DNA from: Acanthochlamys bracteata
Taxonomy: Eukaryota > Streptophyta > Magnoliopsida > Pandanales > Velloziaceae
Assembly: GCA_019914995.1 (NCBI GenBank)
Contig: CM034136.1
Span: forward strand, 2,681,270-2,745,269
Direction of reading: 5' to 3'
Length of the DNA: 64,000 nucleotides
The translations under genes were made by a program, and so were the position numbers. Positions 13,400-25,949 of this stretch are shown here, one piece after another. Within the stretch, counting starts at the first letter, position 1; every line of letters begins with the position of its first letter. The notes under the pieces are model-generated. The model made no database searches. It was not told the origin of the DNA and saw only the letters and a program-made list of their open reading frames with translations.

Positions 13400-16165
13400 A
13401 ATCCGAACAATGACAAACTTGACTAAGCTGTCTAAATATTAGTGTATTGATCAGTTGTTCCGCATTCGGAACTTTATCAACATTCACAAAAACAGACATC
13501 AAGATTAAAAAGTTATTTTTTAAAAATATTTCTCAATCAACTATCTTCAAGAGATAATATTCTGCAAAATTTGAACTTATCAAAATAAACTCTTTTCTTA
13601 AGGCGTCAGCGTAATTCTTCTTTGTAGAAATCTTAAGCAAGTTATTACCCCCATTATAAACCAAATCAAGAACAAAATAATATACACTTCAATGTGTTTT
13701 GTTTTTAAATAAAATGCTAAATTTCTTAATTGCTACCATAATAGACACTTAGGTTACCATAAAATAGAGGTAAAAATTCTTAGTTGTGCTTGAGCTACTC
13801 TAGCAGTTTCATCTAATGATGCACACAATAGTAAGATCACGCAAATTATTGCCAAACGAATCATCGAAGAGAAGTTTCTATTAGAGTCGACTGCTTTTTT
13901 TCTATGCATAGTCTTTTACAAGCAATCGGGCACTATACCATTCTATTTGATCATCACTACCACACTTGATATTGTAAACCCACTTAGTACCAATAGCTTT
14001 ATGGCCTTGAACAGACTTCCTAGTTTCCACATCTATTCTTATAAAGTGCCTCAATCTTTTCTTACATGATCTTCATCCAACGGATATCATTTGAACTATC
14101 CAATGCTTCTTTAAAAGTGTTGTCTCTCCTTCTTCAATAATAAGACTATATATGAAGTTTGACATAAGATCTAAAAATTTATCTGTATATTTCTTTTGCT
14201 TTTCTCTTACGAGTTGAACGTCTATAAGGTGGATTCTCTTTTGAATCTTCATCCTCATTTTCTGCTTCATCTAGACTAACTGTGGTCACTTCTTGAAGCA
14301 AATCTTGCCTCCCTTTGGCAATCCAGTGGCATCATCTCCTTCTAATGGCTTCTATAGCTGGTCCTTTGTGAATATCATATTTATACTAAAGAAAACACTA
14401 CGTGGGATCTCAAAATTGATATTCCATTATATCTTCAGCATACCATAAAAATATTCACTTTCTGAATACTGAATTCAATTTGGATCTCTTCTGTGATTTG
14501 TACATCACAAATACCGAACAACTAAAGACATAAATGTGAGAATATCAATATTACCACTTCACAACTTTATTAGCACTTCAACCAACAACAATTGAAGGGA
14601 TACAGTTCAATACATAATAAGTTGCTTTGTTGCCTCTATCGAAAAAGACTTGGACAAATCAATCCTTAAAAGTAACTCTTATCCGCTCATGTACTATACT
14701 ATTTCGCAACTCCATTTTGTTGTGAAGTATAAAACATGGTTGATTATCGTTTGGTCTTCTATCAGCTAAGATAATAGGCAATTTTTCGTTATTATATTCT
14801 CCTCTATTGTATGACCTTAGATAGTTGCTCCTACCATTAAAATTAAGTTCCGCCCCAATATTAAAGTATTTCAACCCACTAAAAAATTTTGACTTTTTTC
14901 AAATTAGATACCCCTAACTTCCTAAAAGAATATTGATAAATATTACCAAATATTTTGCGCATCCAAGTGAAAACTATGGTGACTATCTGAATGAAGTAAG
15001 TGAAGAACGACTTTGGCCATCGAAAGTGATTTTTCAAACTTGGTACGTATTGCTTTTTGGTAACACTTCACAAAACATAATTTTAGCCACGAATAGCCTT
15101 GATAAAGCTTCCGATCACAGAGGATCTTAAGGTCAACGCTTTGAGATATGACCCAACTTCAAGTTCTATAGTCGACTTATATCTCATCTAAATTAGTGCC
15201 GGATGCCACACTTGCGTTTTTGTATGAAAGTGCCACCTTAACCACTTGGTATAAATTTAAATAAATTTTCTTTGCCCTCAAGACCTACTCGTCTTGGAAG
15301 ACTTTTATAATACCATCCTCCATTCCAATCTTGCAGTTAAGATCATCAAACTGTCCAAGAAATAAATAAATTCTTAGTTATGTTGTGGCATACCTTATAC
15401 CATAAATCATTTCATCTTCTCCTTTGAGTATGATGAAACAAACTTCAATAAATTTAAACACTTGGCCATTTTTTATTTGCTCGTTATCTCCAAAAATAGC
15501 TTCATACTCATAAGACCAATTCCTTCTTGATGACATTTGCAATGGTGCTCATGAATCCAAAATCAGAAGAAATTTGGCCTTGCCTTGGTAGCAACTGCAT
15601 TTTCATCAATTAGAGCCTTGCCATTCTTTGAATTATATGTCATACATGCTTAATATTTGGAGACTTTTGCATCTCCTCTTTTGGCTAAGAACTTAGCTCA
15701 CATGTGTCGTGTCTAAATTTTCCGCAAGCTAAAAATTTCACTTGTCACTTATTCTTTTTAGTTGTTCTATGCCATTCTTGCAAAAATTCTTCTTCTCTTA
15801 TCGTGTGCCAATAGCAACACCTTCGCTTACTGCCCACCAAACCAGCTTCAAACTTATGACGACTTTCTTTTTCAAAAATAGTTGTTAAAACATCTTCGAG
15901 TCGCTATTGCTCATTTGATTTGTTTTGATCATATCTAATTAGTCTTTATCCTTTTCTTTAGTGTTGTCAATCAAGAGAAGAGAAACGGTCACTAAAACAA
16001 TTAACCTCAAAAGATGTTTCAATTGTGCAAAAAAAAAAACGAAATTTTGCATAAAAAGACAGAATACTTCTTAGCATATACTTTCTCAAACTATTTCTAG
16101 ACCTCTTTCACGATCTATTGCGCTGAGCCACTAAAAAAAATTCGTAAACTCTAATACCACTTATT
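13400..16165 (-). mobile_element. Decayed Copia retrotransposon (fossil)
   Basis: A minus-strand LTR retrotransposon relic of the Copia superfamily, broken in many places. Near 16150-16160 the minus strand reads TGGTATTAGAG, a primer-binding-site-like sequence matching the tRNA-Met type used by Copia elements, so the 5' end lies at about 16165 with possible LTR sequence beyond it. A gag zinc-knuckle-like region is near 15660-15740 and part of the reverse-transcriptase N-terminal region lies near 13990-14110 (minus-strand phrases of the DSSNDIRWMKIM and IEALYKN type). The 3' LTR was not found. Old and incomplete. Confidence 0.6.
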
Positions 16166-17160
16166 AAAAATACGAAGGTGCCCGAATGATAATTTAACAC
16201 AATAAAATATTTAACACATATTAAGATCCTATAATTTAAGTTAAGATATTAGAAATGAATGAGGAATAACCCAGACACAAAAATATACATTGAAAAAATA
16301 AAAAAAACTCTATGATAGTATGGTAAAAAAAAAAATACTAAACGACTAGATTATAATATTAGTTTACAAACTCACGCTCGAACACATGAAGTGTTTTTTT
16401 ATTTACTATCTTGCATTTTACAAACTTATCACATATTTAGGATACTTATAGAATACTAGAATAGATCATCTTCTTTTATTAGTTAGTCCATTTGAATAAC
16501 TAGCTTTCATAAACAACTCTTTGACTTAATAACCACCTGAGATTGATTTGTTAGCTTAACTTTTCTATAGTACCTGAAATGCAATAACTCCAAACAAAAA
16601 ATAAATCTGAATATACTAGCTCATTGCCTCTCATTACAAGTGTCCTTTCGATTCATAACCACTATAACAGTTACGATTGGACTAAAGAATCATTTGAAAA
16701 TGCTTATAATATGAAACATTTTTTAAATAAAAAAAGTTTAGAAACATTTTGAAAAATAAACCCTACTTCTACTTTTTCTACCTAAAAAATAAAATAACAA
16801 TAAATATTTATAAAAGTTTACGTAATACAATCTTTCTATCTTTTTCAAAAATTTAAGTAAATTTTATATGATATTATTAAAATTTTATTGAGAAAAGCAA
16901 CAAAAAAAAAAAAACAATCCCAAGGGAGAAAATTCATTATCAAACAAATCCAACACAGACTTGCTCTATATCTGGACAACGGTAGACATCAGTAAAGAGT
17001 TGACAGTCTGAGAGTTAACACAGGTAACAGCTTCCCATTCAAAAAATAAAAAAAGACTAATGCTAGTGATAGAACTACATCACAAGTTGTTTTGTAGTTC
17101 AACATCAAAGTTTCTTGAGAAAAAATTACTGAATAAAAGCATGGGGCTAACACCAGCTTC
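16166..17160. other. AT-rich sequence, possible LTR remnant
   Basis: The part next to 16165 may be the 5' LTR of the Copia fossil, but no partner LTR allows it to be delimited. From about 16700 the sequence is AT-rich spacer leading into the RPS21 3' untranslated region. No gene is seen. Confidence 0.4.
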
Positions 17161-19179
17161 TTACTGCTGCTTTGATTCACCTTTCTTCTTCTGCCAGAGC
17201 CTGTCAAGAGCACTGTCAGCTTCACCCTGCAAAAACATAGGTCAGACTACTGGAAAGTATAGTTACAACTGATCACTCCAGCAATATAGCAAAATACACA
17301 ATCTCTGCAAAGAATCCTAGATTACTTGGATAATGACTCTCACAGACAGCAAATACCTAATGGCTTTACTAGGAAGCAGAAATACTACTTCAACAATTTC
17401 AATATTCTCCTTCCAAACCATACAATCTAAGAGCACCATTACAGTAATACTTGACCCCAGCCTACTTGTTGCTTCAATACATTGTATTTCACCTACTTTC
17501 AATCAAACATTGACCCAGAGTAACTGATTAAAGTATAGACTGTTTTGAACAAAGTAGGGATGGCAATTCGGATATATAGATCGGTTTCGAATCGACTCAT
17601 ATAATAACTTGATCAAAATTGTTCAACCTCAACCCGACCCATTTATTTATATGGGTCAAAAGTATCAATCCTAACCCAACCTTTTTAATAACCGAATCAA
17701 ATTCAAATTGACCCATTTAATAATATATAAAAATTATTAATTATAATATATTTAAAAAGAAAATATATTAATTTTAATAAAATTTATAAATTAAGTAAAA
17801 ATTAGTTAAATTAAGATAAATTAAAAATATATATATATGCAAATTAAATTCAAATTTTATACAATTATTCTCTAATTATTAAATAATATATACTATATAA
17901 ATAATTAAACGGATCAATTTCGAGTCAATCCGAACTCAACCCGAACCCGTTTAATATTTTCAGATCAATTTTGGATCGATCCGAAGTTCATCCGAATCCG
18001 GCTAAAACCTAACCCGAACTCGACCTGAAAACGACTTTTTCAGGTCGAGTTCGAGCCGGATTTTCGGGTCAGGTCGAAATTTGTCACCCCTAGCCCAAAG
18101 TAATGCTATGCACTCTGTAAGAACTTCCGCTCATCTGACTAAAAGGGTTTCAAAAGACACTCCTCTCTAAGTAACAAAGTTCATTATTTAAATTGGCAGC
18201 CAACAGTAAGAGCAGAAGAATGCCATGGTTGTAGATAGCATAAAGCTCTTTTCTGAAAATTAAAATAGAAAGCACATAATTAGTTGTCATACCAAAACCA
18301 AATTACATCTCAAGCTACAATAATGGTGCAAATGTGGGCCTTTAAAAGTAAAGAAATACAGCAAAACCGTAGTATACAAATGTAAAAATGGCAGAATGCA
18401 TAAGAAAAATAAGATGACATTTCATGTATGAATAAGTCAACTAAGTAGGAAGGACGTCTTTGGCTAGAATAGTAGTGATACGAAAAGCCATATTTCTAAC
18501 AACAATCAGGTCCTGTACTTACACGATGATTATATTTTACACCAACCACAAAAATGCTCAAAAATCATACTAAGGAAGAAAACTATAGTGCTCTACATTA
18601 ACTAATGATATACTAGACAAAACCTGAAAAATACAATCACAATCAGCACCTAACTTGTCAACAGCCACAACAACTGCCAATTTACATACAGATAATAGAC
18701 AACCTTGCAACTCAGGTACTAATTAGATGAACATCAAAAGCATAATTTAACCTGAAATGCAAACAATAATCACCTGTGCACGGATGAATCCGCAGAGTGC
18801 GTAGGTTGTAAACTGCCCAGTGTAGATTCCATTCTCATCAAGGTGTCCAATGTTAATCTGCACGGAAGCGTGATCCTTGGCCGTAATCAACCTGTTGGTT
18901 GCAGAACTGCATCCAATCCAAATAAATCAAGACTGAAAACAGTTTCTTAATCAATAAATCTAGAGAACAAAATACCACGACCAGAACAACCAAAACAACA
19001 AAAATTTCCTATTTATTACAAATGACTACCATAGTACTTCGACTCAACAGTATCTCGAGAAATCCATTCAAACAGCCACTATTCATTGAATCTAACCAAA
19101 ATGAAAAATCAACGTGTAGATAATCATACCACTTCCTGGGGATGTAGAGATCCACCACCTTTCCTTCATCGTTCTCCAT
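17161..19179 (-). CDS. RPS21: 40S ribosomal protein S21 (eS21)
   Basis: Small cytosolic ribosomal subunit protein. Three coding exons on the minus strand: 19179-19130, 18906-18774 and 17226-17161. The junctions are GT-AG and join in frame to 82 codons plus TAA, the usual eS21 length. The product reads [20 protein letters not shown], then [20 protein letters not shown], then [20 protein letters not shown], then [13 protein letters not shown], all characteristic of the family. A further intron probably lies in the 5' leader: minus-strand CTCTCAG/GTATCATC near 19370 and CTCAG at about 19239. That leader intron begins with a (CTT)n run (plus-strand gaa repeats, about 19338-19360). The intron between exons 2 and 3 contains a hAT-type MITE (17555-18092). 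The gene is divergent from the BADC gene. Confidence 0.97.
17555..18092. mobile_element. hAT-type MITE in the RPS21 intron
   Basis: A 538-bp non-coding element starts TAGGGATGGCAA and ends TTTGTCACCCCTA, which are imperfect terminal inverted repeats. It is flanked by GAACAAAG (17547-17554) and GCCCAAAG (18093-18100), an 8-bp target duplication with two mismatches; 8 bp is the hAT hallmark. The interior is rich in gggtcaa, cccgaacc and tcgagt phrases and includes a short internal palindrome around caggtcg near 18028-18046. It carries no transposase, so it is non-autonomous. It lies between RPS21 coding exons 2 and 3, where it would be removed by splicing. Confidence 0.82.
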
Positions 19180-19675
19180 CTTCCCTAACCTTAATGGTGT
19201 CTCCTCGCGCAACAAATCAAGATTGATCGCGAAAATCTGAGAGAAAATATCAACAAAAGACATAAACACCAATTTTAGGAACAATTTCTGCTCAATTTCA
19301 GAGAAAAGAAAGAAAACGAGACGAATGAGAAATTATTGAAGAAGAAGAAGAAGAAGAAGATGATGATACCTGAGAGAACACAGCGAAGGCGGGGTGAAGA
19401 TGAAGCGGAAGGCTTGATAGAGTATTTTACGAGTGTCGAAGCTAAACCCTAATTGAACACGGAGTAGCAAGCCTTACATGGACCATTCTTAAATGGGCCT
19501 AATATTGGACCTGGCCTTAACTAGATTTATTTAGGCAGGCCTGTTGGTTGGCCGTTAGGAGCGGGGCGGAAAAACATTTGACATCCGGCGGGTATTCCTA
19601 AGCTCTCTCACAGTTGATACAGTTCTATCTTTCCTATTGTAGATCTAAAGCTTTGATCGGTTCTTTGTTTCATCA
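19180..19675. promoter_or_regulatory. Shared divergent promoter, RPS21 / BADC
   Basis: The RPS21 ATG on the minus strand and the BADC ATG on the plus strand are only 496 bp apart. About 260 bp of that is RPS21 5' leader including a probable leader intron. The remaining core, about 19440-19650, must serve both genes. A telo-box (aaaccctaa, 19443-19451) sits at the RPS21 side. No obvious TATA box is seen for either gene, which is usual for housekeeping promoters. The bidirectional role is inferred from geometry. Confidence 0.6.
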
Positions 19676-22600
19676 ATGGAGTCTGCTTCAATGCTGCGAT
19701 CATTTCATGGTCTCTCTTTCTCTCTATTTCACTCACTTATGAAAATGAATCTTTCACTTTGTTTTCTTCAAATTGTGTACCGAGTTTCGAATATTTTGAT
19801 TCTGTGAGCTGAAATAGTAGATGGTAGGAGCAGCTTCTTTGGTTTCTGGTTGATTTTTTTCGATATTTTCATTGGAGAAGGTGGGAGTGCTTATGACTTT
19901 GAGTATTGCAATCGAGCATAATGTGCTTGATCAGGTTACTATTTATATATGTTTCTACTAAGTTGAAACATGGGTTCTAAGATGCTGGCCGCGTGCTGCG
20001 ATTCACTTGATATATTATTATTCCATTTAAGTAAGTTGGTTTTGTTTGCAATCATATCTTAAAAGATTGATCCTAATTATATGATCATTACGAAGACTCA
20101 CATAAACAACTGAGTGTAGATAAACATTGATAGTTTGGGGTCTGATTTTGTGGATCAATAGGAAGATACTGAGTAGGCATTCTTGTTTGTTTTTTAAAAA
20201 AATGACTGATAAATGTAAGGGGTGTGACAGTAATACATTGTTTAAAGCATTTTTTGCATTACAAATTGGTGTTTACAGGCAATCAATAATGGCACGCTAA
20301 TTTCAAATGGATTATTTGTATAGAGATCAATTTGCTCTCAAAGGCATTAAAAACTGTGTCTTGCTAATCTTTTGCATTCTGATTAAGTTTAATCATGCGT
20401 GGATCTGATTAAAATGATCTAGCTTACCTGTCGGATGATTTTGCCCGGTCCAAAGTTATGTTTAATCTGCCTTGATTGAACTAGTCGTAAATCATTCTGT
20501 TCACAATTTTCAATTACACAGCAAGCAACCAGGCCACAAGATAATGTTCTTTGAACCTACTACAGTTATGTATTGAAGGATTGAATCAAGTCAACTGGTT
20601 ATTTCATCTTTTCTGCTATTCCAATCACATTGGTTGTGGTTATCTTTTACATTTTTGCATGATGGTTGATGTCTATCCTTGGAAAGCACGTTATCCCTGC
20701 TTTGTCCAATTTGATAAGCATCTCAAGATTGCTTGCCTTCTTGAATGCCAAATTCCACATGGAGACATTTGTTGTGTTTAACAACTCATTATTTTGCATA
20801 TTCTTGTTCGACATGTTTTGTCTTCAATTTTGCAATGACAAATTATGCTCGGTTTCTATTGAATATGGCAGGTACTCTCGGGTCAATTCAGCATGCTCAG
20901 CCCATTCTTCAGAAGTCCCTTCTGGCTCCATTTTTCAGTTCTTCTAGAAAAAATGCTTGTTCTTTTGATCATTCATTTGTTTCTCCAAACCTTTCCGTAA
21001 AACGTAAAGAACCCTGCTGGTTACATGTAGGAAAAGCAACTGGTGCATCAAATGGTTAGTTTGATATGTTGAAATTTTGAATCTTATTGCTTGCTATACT
21101 TACTCCTTTCTTTACAGATTGAAGTCATATTTTAATATATGATACATCAACATATTATGGATTATCCCCGTGCTGTCATGCCTTTTTGGTTGATGCATAG
21201 GAAAAAGGATGATTGGTTGAGCTCCAAGAAATTATGTGCTTTTCTCCTACTGCATCATTCACTTAGCTAGCCACTCATCTAGCCATAGTCTAGTTCTTGC
21301 GTATGATTTTTACATTCATCTAGCCATAGTCTAGTTCTTGTGTATCATTTTTTATTTGACAAGCAGGGACATGACACGCTTAGGAACAAAGTAATCATTA
21401 ATTAGCCTATGAAAAAATAGGTCTTTCAACATGGTTCAACAATCCTGCACTCCTGATGAATGTTTCTTCCATTCATGAGACTGCCAATAGGATACCTAGC
21501 CGCGAGCTTGCAGGATTTCTCATCATAATAGTAATCCAGGTCATGACTTTGCTGAACCTAGTGTCTTTTTATACGAAGAACATGTTGATTCATTGGAAAA
21601 TGCTGAAGAATTGTTGCTGTAAGAAATTTTGTTGCTTACATCTAATAATAAAGAAGTCAGAGCAAGAAGCTTACAACTTAAGACTGCCTCAATTACAGAA
21701 CATAGAGTCAACAAGACCTTTCTCATTGCATATTTCAGGGAGCATGATGCCTCACTCAGACAGTGTGAGGAGCTTCTCCTGCAATAACATCTATTGAATG
21801 CACACATGTATTGCAGTGAATGCCAGTCCAAGCTAGATTTCCAAATCAGTGTCCTTGACATGAAATATTTCAGTTTCTAGCTCATTGTACTCAAAGATGA
21901 AATGTCATACCTTCGTGACCAAATTTCAAATGATTTTAAAACTCAGTTTATGAAGGCTTTCTCATACTCTTTCCTTTCTTTTGGTGTTTCTGTGCTTTTA
22001 CCATAGTAGTCACTATATCAATTTTGGTTGCAGGTAAAGATGCTTCAAGTGTGACCCCAGAGAATTCATCAAAGAAGAAAAATTCACAGAGATCAATATT
22101 TCCTAATGGGTTTGAGGTGGACTTCTTGCTTTTCTACATATTCTTTCAAGTTCACATAAGGATTCTTCTGGATGTCGATCTGAGTTACTATTAACCAGTT
22201 TGGAAGGTGTATTTCGGCTTATTAAGCCGAAGTAAGCCCTCCACATTAAATAAGCCTGTTTGATAGGGCTTATTTGTAAGTCCGATAAGCCGCTATATCA
22301 GTAAGTCTGTCCCACCCTCCAACTTATCAAAATAAACTGATTAAAAATAAACCGTTGGGTAAGTGTCAAATGACGATTTTGCCCATTGCAAGTTGAGATA
22401 TTCACGAAATCATCTCTAGTTTCTATTTGTTTTTTAAAAGAGATTATTAAGTAAAAAATGAAATTGAATAATTTAAAAATTATGTTAAAGTAAAAAAGAT
22501 TATATATAAAAGAATTCACAAAATTATTAATTACAAATATGTACTTATCATTCATATGCTATTAACATAGATACTTACCAATTTATTGATAAAATTTTAT

Positions 22601-25282
22601 TATCAGAAAAATATTTACAAGTTAAAAATTAATGAAAATATTAAAAGATTTAAAATTGAGTATTATTAAAATATATTAAAGAAAAAATACATTAAATAAA
22701 ATATAAAAAATGAATTCACAAATTTAACATATATCATCCATTATATACAAAAGAAAATTTCAGTCATTTATGTCCTTCAACTTATATGCACTTATTCACT
22801 AAAAAATCATTATCAGATTATTTTAATAATTAGCTGTTTCAATCCAAACATCTTTATGAAATAAACTGTTTATTTAAGTAAATTCTAATTTTCAGCTAAC
22901 CCAAACTTGCCCTATATTACTTATTTTTCTAGGATATCAACTAAACATGAGATTTATAAAATGGATTTATTCTGAGCATGGGGCAAATTGTGTCATATAA
23001 GGCTGAAATCATGTTCCTAATTTTGAAATTACTTTTATATTCTAACTATTTTGGCAATTGCTGGATGAATAACATGATCCAATTCTAAAAAATATCTGTA
23101 AATTATAGTAGGCACAATATTGAACTTTTAGCCAATGCAAGTGTTGGTCCAGCATTGTAGTTTTTCTTTTCTTTTTTATTTAAATGTTCATTGGACTTGA
23201 GATTACTAGGATGCTATTGTTCTCTTAACTAAAATTACAGTTATTGTTGTGTTTGACTTTTTTTAGTTTTTGTGTTTCTGAACAATCTTTTTTTCCGCAA
23301 CTTAAATTGGTACAAGAATTTTACAATTTCCTTACTCTATATAATATAGGGATTCTATGAATAAAGTCTAGACTCATCAGCAGGTATTACTTGATAGTTA
23401 TTACTGAACTATAATTTTATCTTGTAACATGGTTCTTATAAATGCAGGCATTGATCCTGGAAGTTTGTGATGAAACTGCAGTTGCAGATATCAAATTGAA
23501 GGTACTAATGGCAGATGGATAGGGATGTTTCTTTTGATTATTCCTGTTGTTAGCATCTCTTCACATTTTTGAGGATTTCAAATAATTAATATAAGATATA
23601 TGTTGTCAACCAGTATGTTTTCTCATGTGCACAGATTATCGTTTATTTTGGGTTTGTAGTGCATGTATTTAAGAAGGAGAAGATAGAGAAATGCGTACAA
23701 CACCACCGTCAAATCTTTATTTAAAAAAGGGAAAAGGGGAATTCACCAACTTGTAAAAATGAAGAATATAAAGCTTAGGCATTTCTTGACATGAAATCTC
23801 TAGTGTGCGCGGTATACACGTCATAATATTCTTGATGCCGTTCTCTTTAGCATTGCTTTTCAACTAAACAATTCTTTTGTTCCCACCACGCTCCTCCCCT
23901 CCTAAAATCATAATACATCCTATTTAACATATTCAAAAGACACTAACATCCATTATATGATACTTGAGGTTGGTGAATTTGAAATGCACCTGAAGAGGAA
24001 CATAGAATCGTGGAAAGAATCCACTGTTGAACCTCCTATTGTCTCACCAACAACTGCTCCTTCCGTTCCAAGTGCGCCGATGGTTGAATCAGCTCCGGCT
24101 GCCGTTTCTAAACCTGCCGAGGCAAAGACGCCTTCAACTGGAGTTACCAGTCCATTTGCAAATGCCTCGAACTCAAAAGCAGCAAAGCTTGCATTTTTAA
24201 ATTCTGGGACAAATTCATATGTCGTTGTATCATCCCCGACGGTATTCTATTAAATTTATTTCTTAAATATTTGTACTTTGTTCTTTTCATGATACTGACT
24301 GCTCTGTCTTTTCGTTTAGGTTGGCACATTTAGGAGATCAAGAACTTTGAAAGGGAAAAAGCAGCCCCCAATCTGTAAAGAGGTAACTGGTCATCTGTCC
24401 CACAATCTTTTTGTATTCAGAATGAAGAGCCAATATTTCTAAACTGGTTCAATTAATGTACTTGACACCACAAACTAACTCACTGTGGTGTCCTGATGCT
24501 TACTTGTGAAAAGGGTGATATAATCAAGGAAGGCCAGATCATTGGTTTCTTGGATCAGTTTGGCAACGAGTTTCCTATTAGAGTATGTTTTGCTATTGTT
24601 TCAGCATCTTTTATGTCATTGATTTGCTGATGGTGGAGCTAATATGCTATGTGATCCATTTTGCAGTCTGATGTAGCTGGTGAGGTGCTGAAGCTCCTTC
24701 TCCAGGACGGAGGTAATGTGCAGTTAACTTGGTCTCAAAAAACCTTGTCTTGTTGTATTGCATGAAGATGGATTATGCCATTATACAAAAATGCAATGTG
24801 CTGAACATGTTCCACCAAAAACATTGTTAGAGTGTACACCTTTGCTGTTGCACAAGCGAACTAACTTCAAGAAATTAGTAGTTTTCAAATAGAAAAAATT
24901 ACTTTTCTGAGAAAAAGTGCTACAATTAAGCGCAAGTTTGTGGACTTGGATAACCTATCCCATTTAAATTGCTGCCACAATGTCATACCAGCCTAATGCA
25001 ATTCAACAATGCCAACCTCATGTACCGTTTCACCAATATGTCTGCAACTGCATAGGTATATATGGGCCATGCAGTGGCCTGTAAGAAGAGTGAACATTCT
25101 TAACTCTTAAAGCAGCTATTGTCCTTGCATGACATGGCCCCTGGTCCTGGAATGTGAGGGTTATGAAGGTTCATCTATCATTAAGTATGACTTACTACTC
25201 TTTCTCTATTTTTTGCATCTTCTCAGAGGCCATTGGATATGGAGATCCGCTGGTTGCTGTGTTACCTTCCTTCCATGGATGA
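19676..25282 (+). CDS. BADC: BADC: biotin/lipoyl attachment domain-containing protein, chloroplast
   Basis: Homologue of the BADC proteins, non-biotinylated relatives of BCCP that reduce activity of the plastid heteromeric acetyl-CoA carboxylase. Nine exons: 19676-19709, 20872-21054, 22034-22116, 23448-23501, 23969-24241, 24320-24382, 24514-24582, 24667-24712 and 25227-25282, giving 286 residues. The Ser-rich, basic N-terminus looks like a transit peptide. IFPNGFEALILEVCDETAVA (from about residue 91) and a Pro/Ala-rich linker (about 135-195) precede the lipoyl-type domain (about 205-286: VGTFRRSRTLKGKKQPPICK, then GDIIKEGQIIGFLDQ, FGNEFPI, SDVAGEVLKLL, GYGDPLVAVLPSFHG). In BCCP the corresponding stretch is EAMKLMNEIE; here it is DQFGNEFPIR, so the biotinylated Lys is replaced by Gly247. 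The donor after exon 3 (GAG/GTGGAC) is weak but the join fits the family. Paralogue number within BADC1-3 is not settled. Confidence 0.93.
21276..21353. repeat. 41-bp direct repeat in BADC intron 2
   Basis: Units 21276-21316 and 21317-21353 share catctagccatagtctagtt and then cttg(c/t)gtat(g/c)attttt. The duplication is intronic and has no evident function. Confidence 0.88.
22195..22910. mobile_element. Possible inserted element in BADC intron 3
   Basis: The segment begins with cagtttggaaggtgtatttc, has a short palindrome ttcggcttattaagccgaa at about 22214-22232, continues AT-rich, and ends with ttcagctaacccaaacttgc. The outer ends (CAGTTTGG and, reversed, CAAGTTTGG) could be degenerate terminal inverted repeats. 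No clear target duplication was found, so the call and the borders are tentative. Confidence 0.35.
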
Positions 25283-25949
25283 AATGAGTTATTCCAGTTC
25301 TTTTTTGCATTTTGTAGTATGAGTTGATTTGTTTTGTTTGCCCTATAACTGGTGAAGTCCTATCCATTATTTCAATCTTATCAACTGATGTGATATTCCC
25401 TTGTAGGATGCTTCATTCTTACATGCAACTGTTGTAGAATAATATTGGTTTTCAATTGTACACGAACTTCACTTGATTTTTCCCAGTCTCGTTTAGCCTA
25501 GCAGTGGATTATGTCCCTTTGTTTCTGTTTAATTGATTACATCCTAATTATTTACTTGTTATCTCTAACACACTGTGTATTTTGTGAAATTATGATGCAC
25601 ATTCATTTTAGAGATGATTTATTAATTTAGCAAAATGTTCGCATAATTAAATTTTAATATATGTTATTTATATATGATATGCTTAATCCAATGTTGATGT
25701 CATGTGATGTATATATAAATGATTGAAGAGTAGCCACAACAGTTTTAGTTATGTTGATGTAGGTATTAAGTATTTTTATATATGTCATGTCATCATTTAT
25801 GATTTATATTGCATCAAATTGTAATTAAGTGCAGTAATATGATAGTTTTATCCATATTATATAATTATATTTAATTAGGATGGAAAAGAAAATTTTATTA
25901 TTACATTAAGAATTACTGATAATAGTTCTATCATAAAAAGCTAAATGCA
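25283..25949. other. BADC 3' region and AT-rich spacer
   Basis: The first part is expected to hold the BADC 3' untranslated region. From about 25600 the sequence becomes strongly AT-rich and may include the 5' flank of the Copia fossil that follows. No gene is seen. Confidence 0.45.

Noticed and set aside
24514-25282. Calling the gene BCCP, a biotinylated acetyl-CoA carboxylase subunit
   Set aside because: The Met-Lys-Met biotinylation motif is absent and the rest matches BADC proteins.
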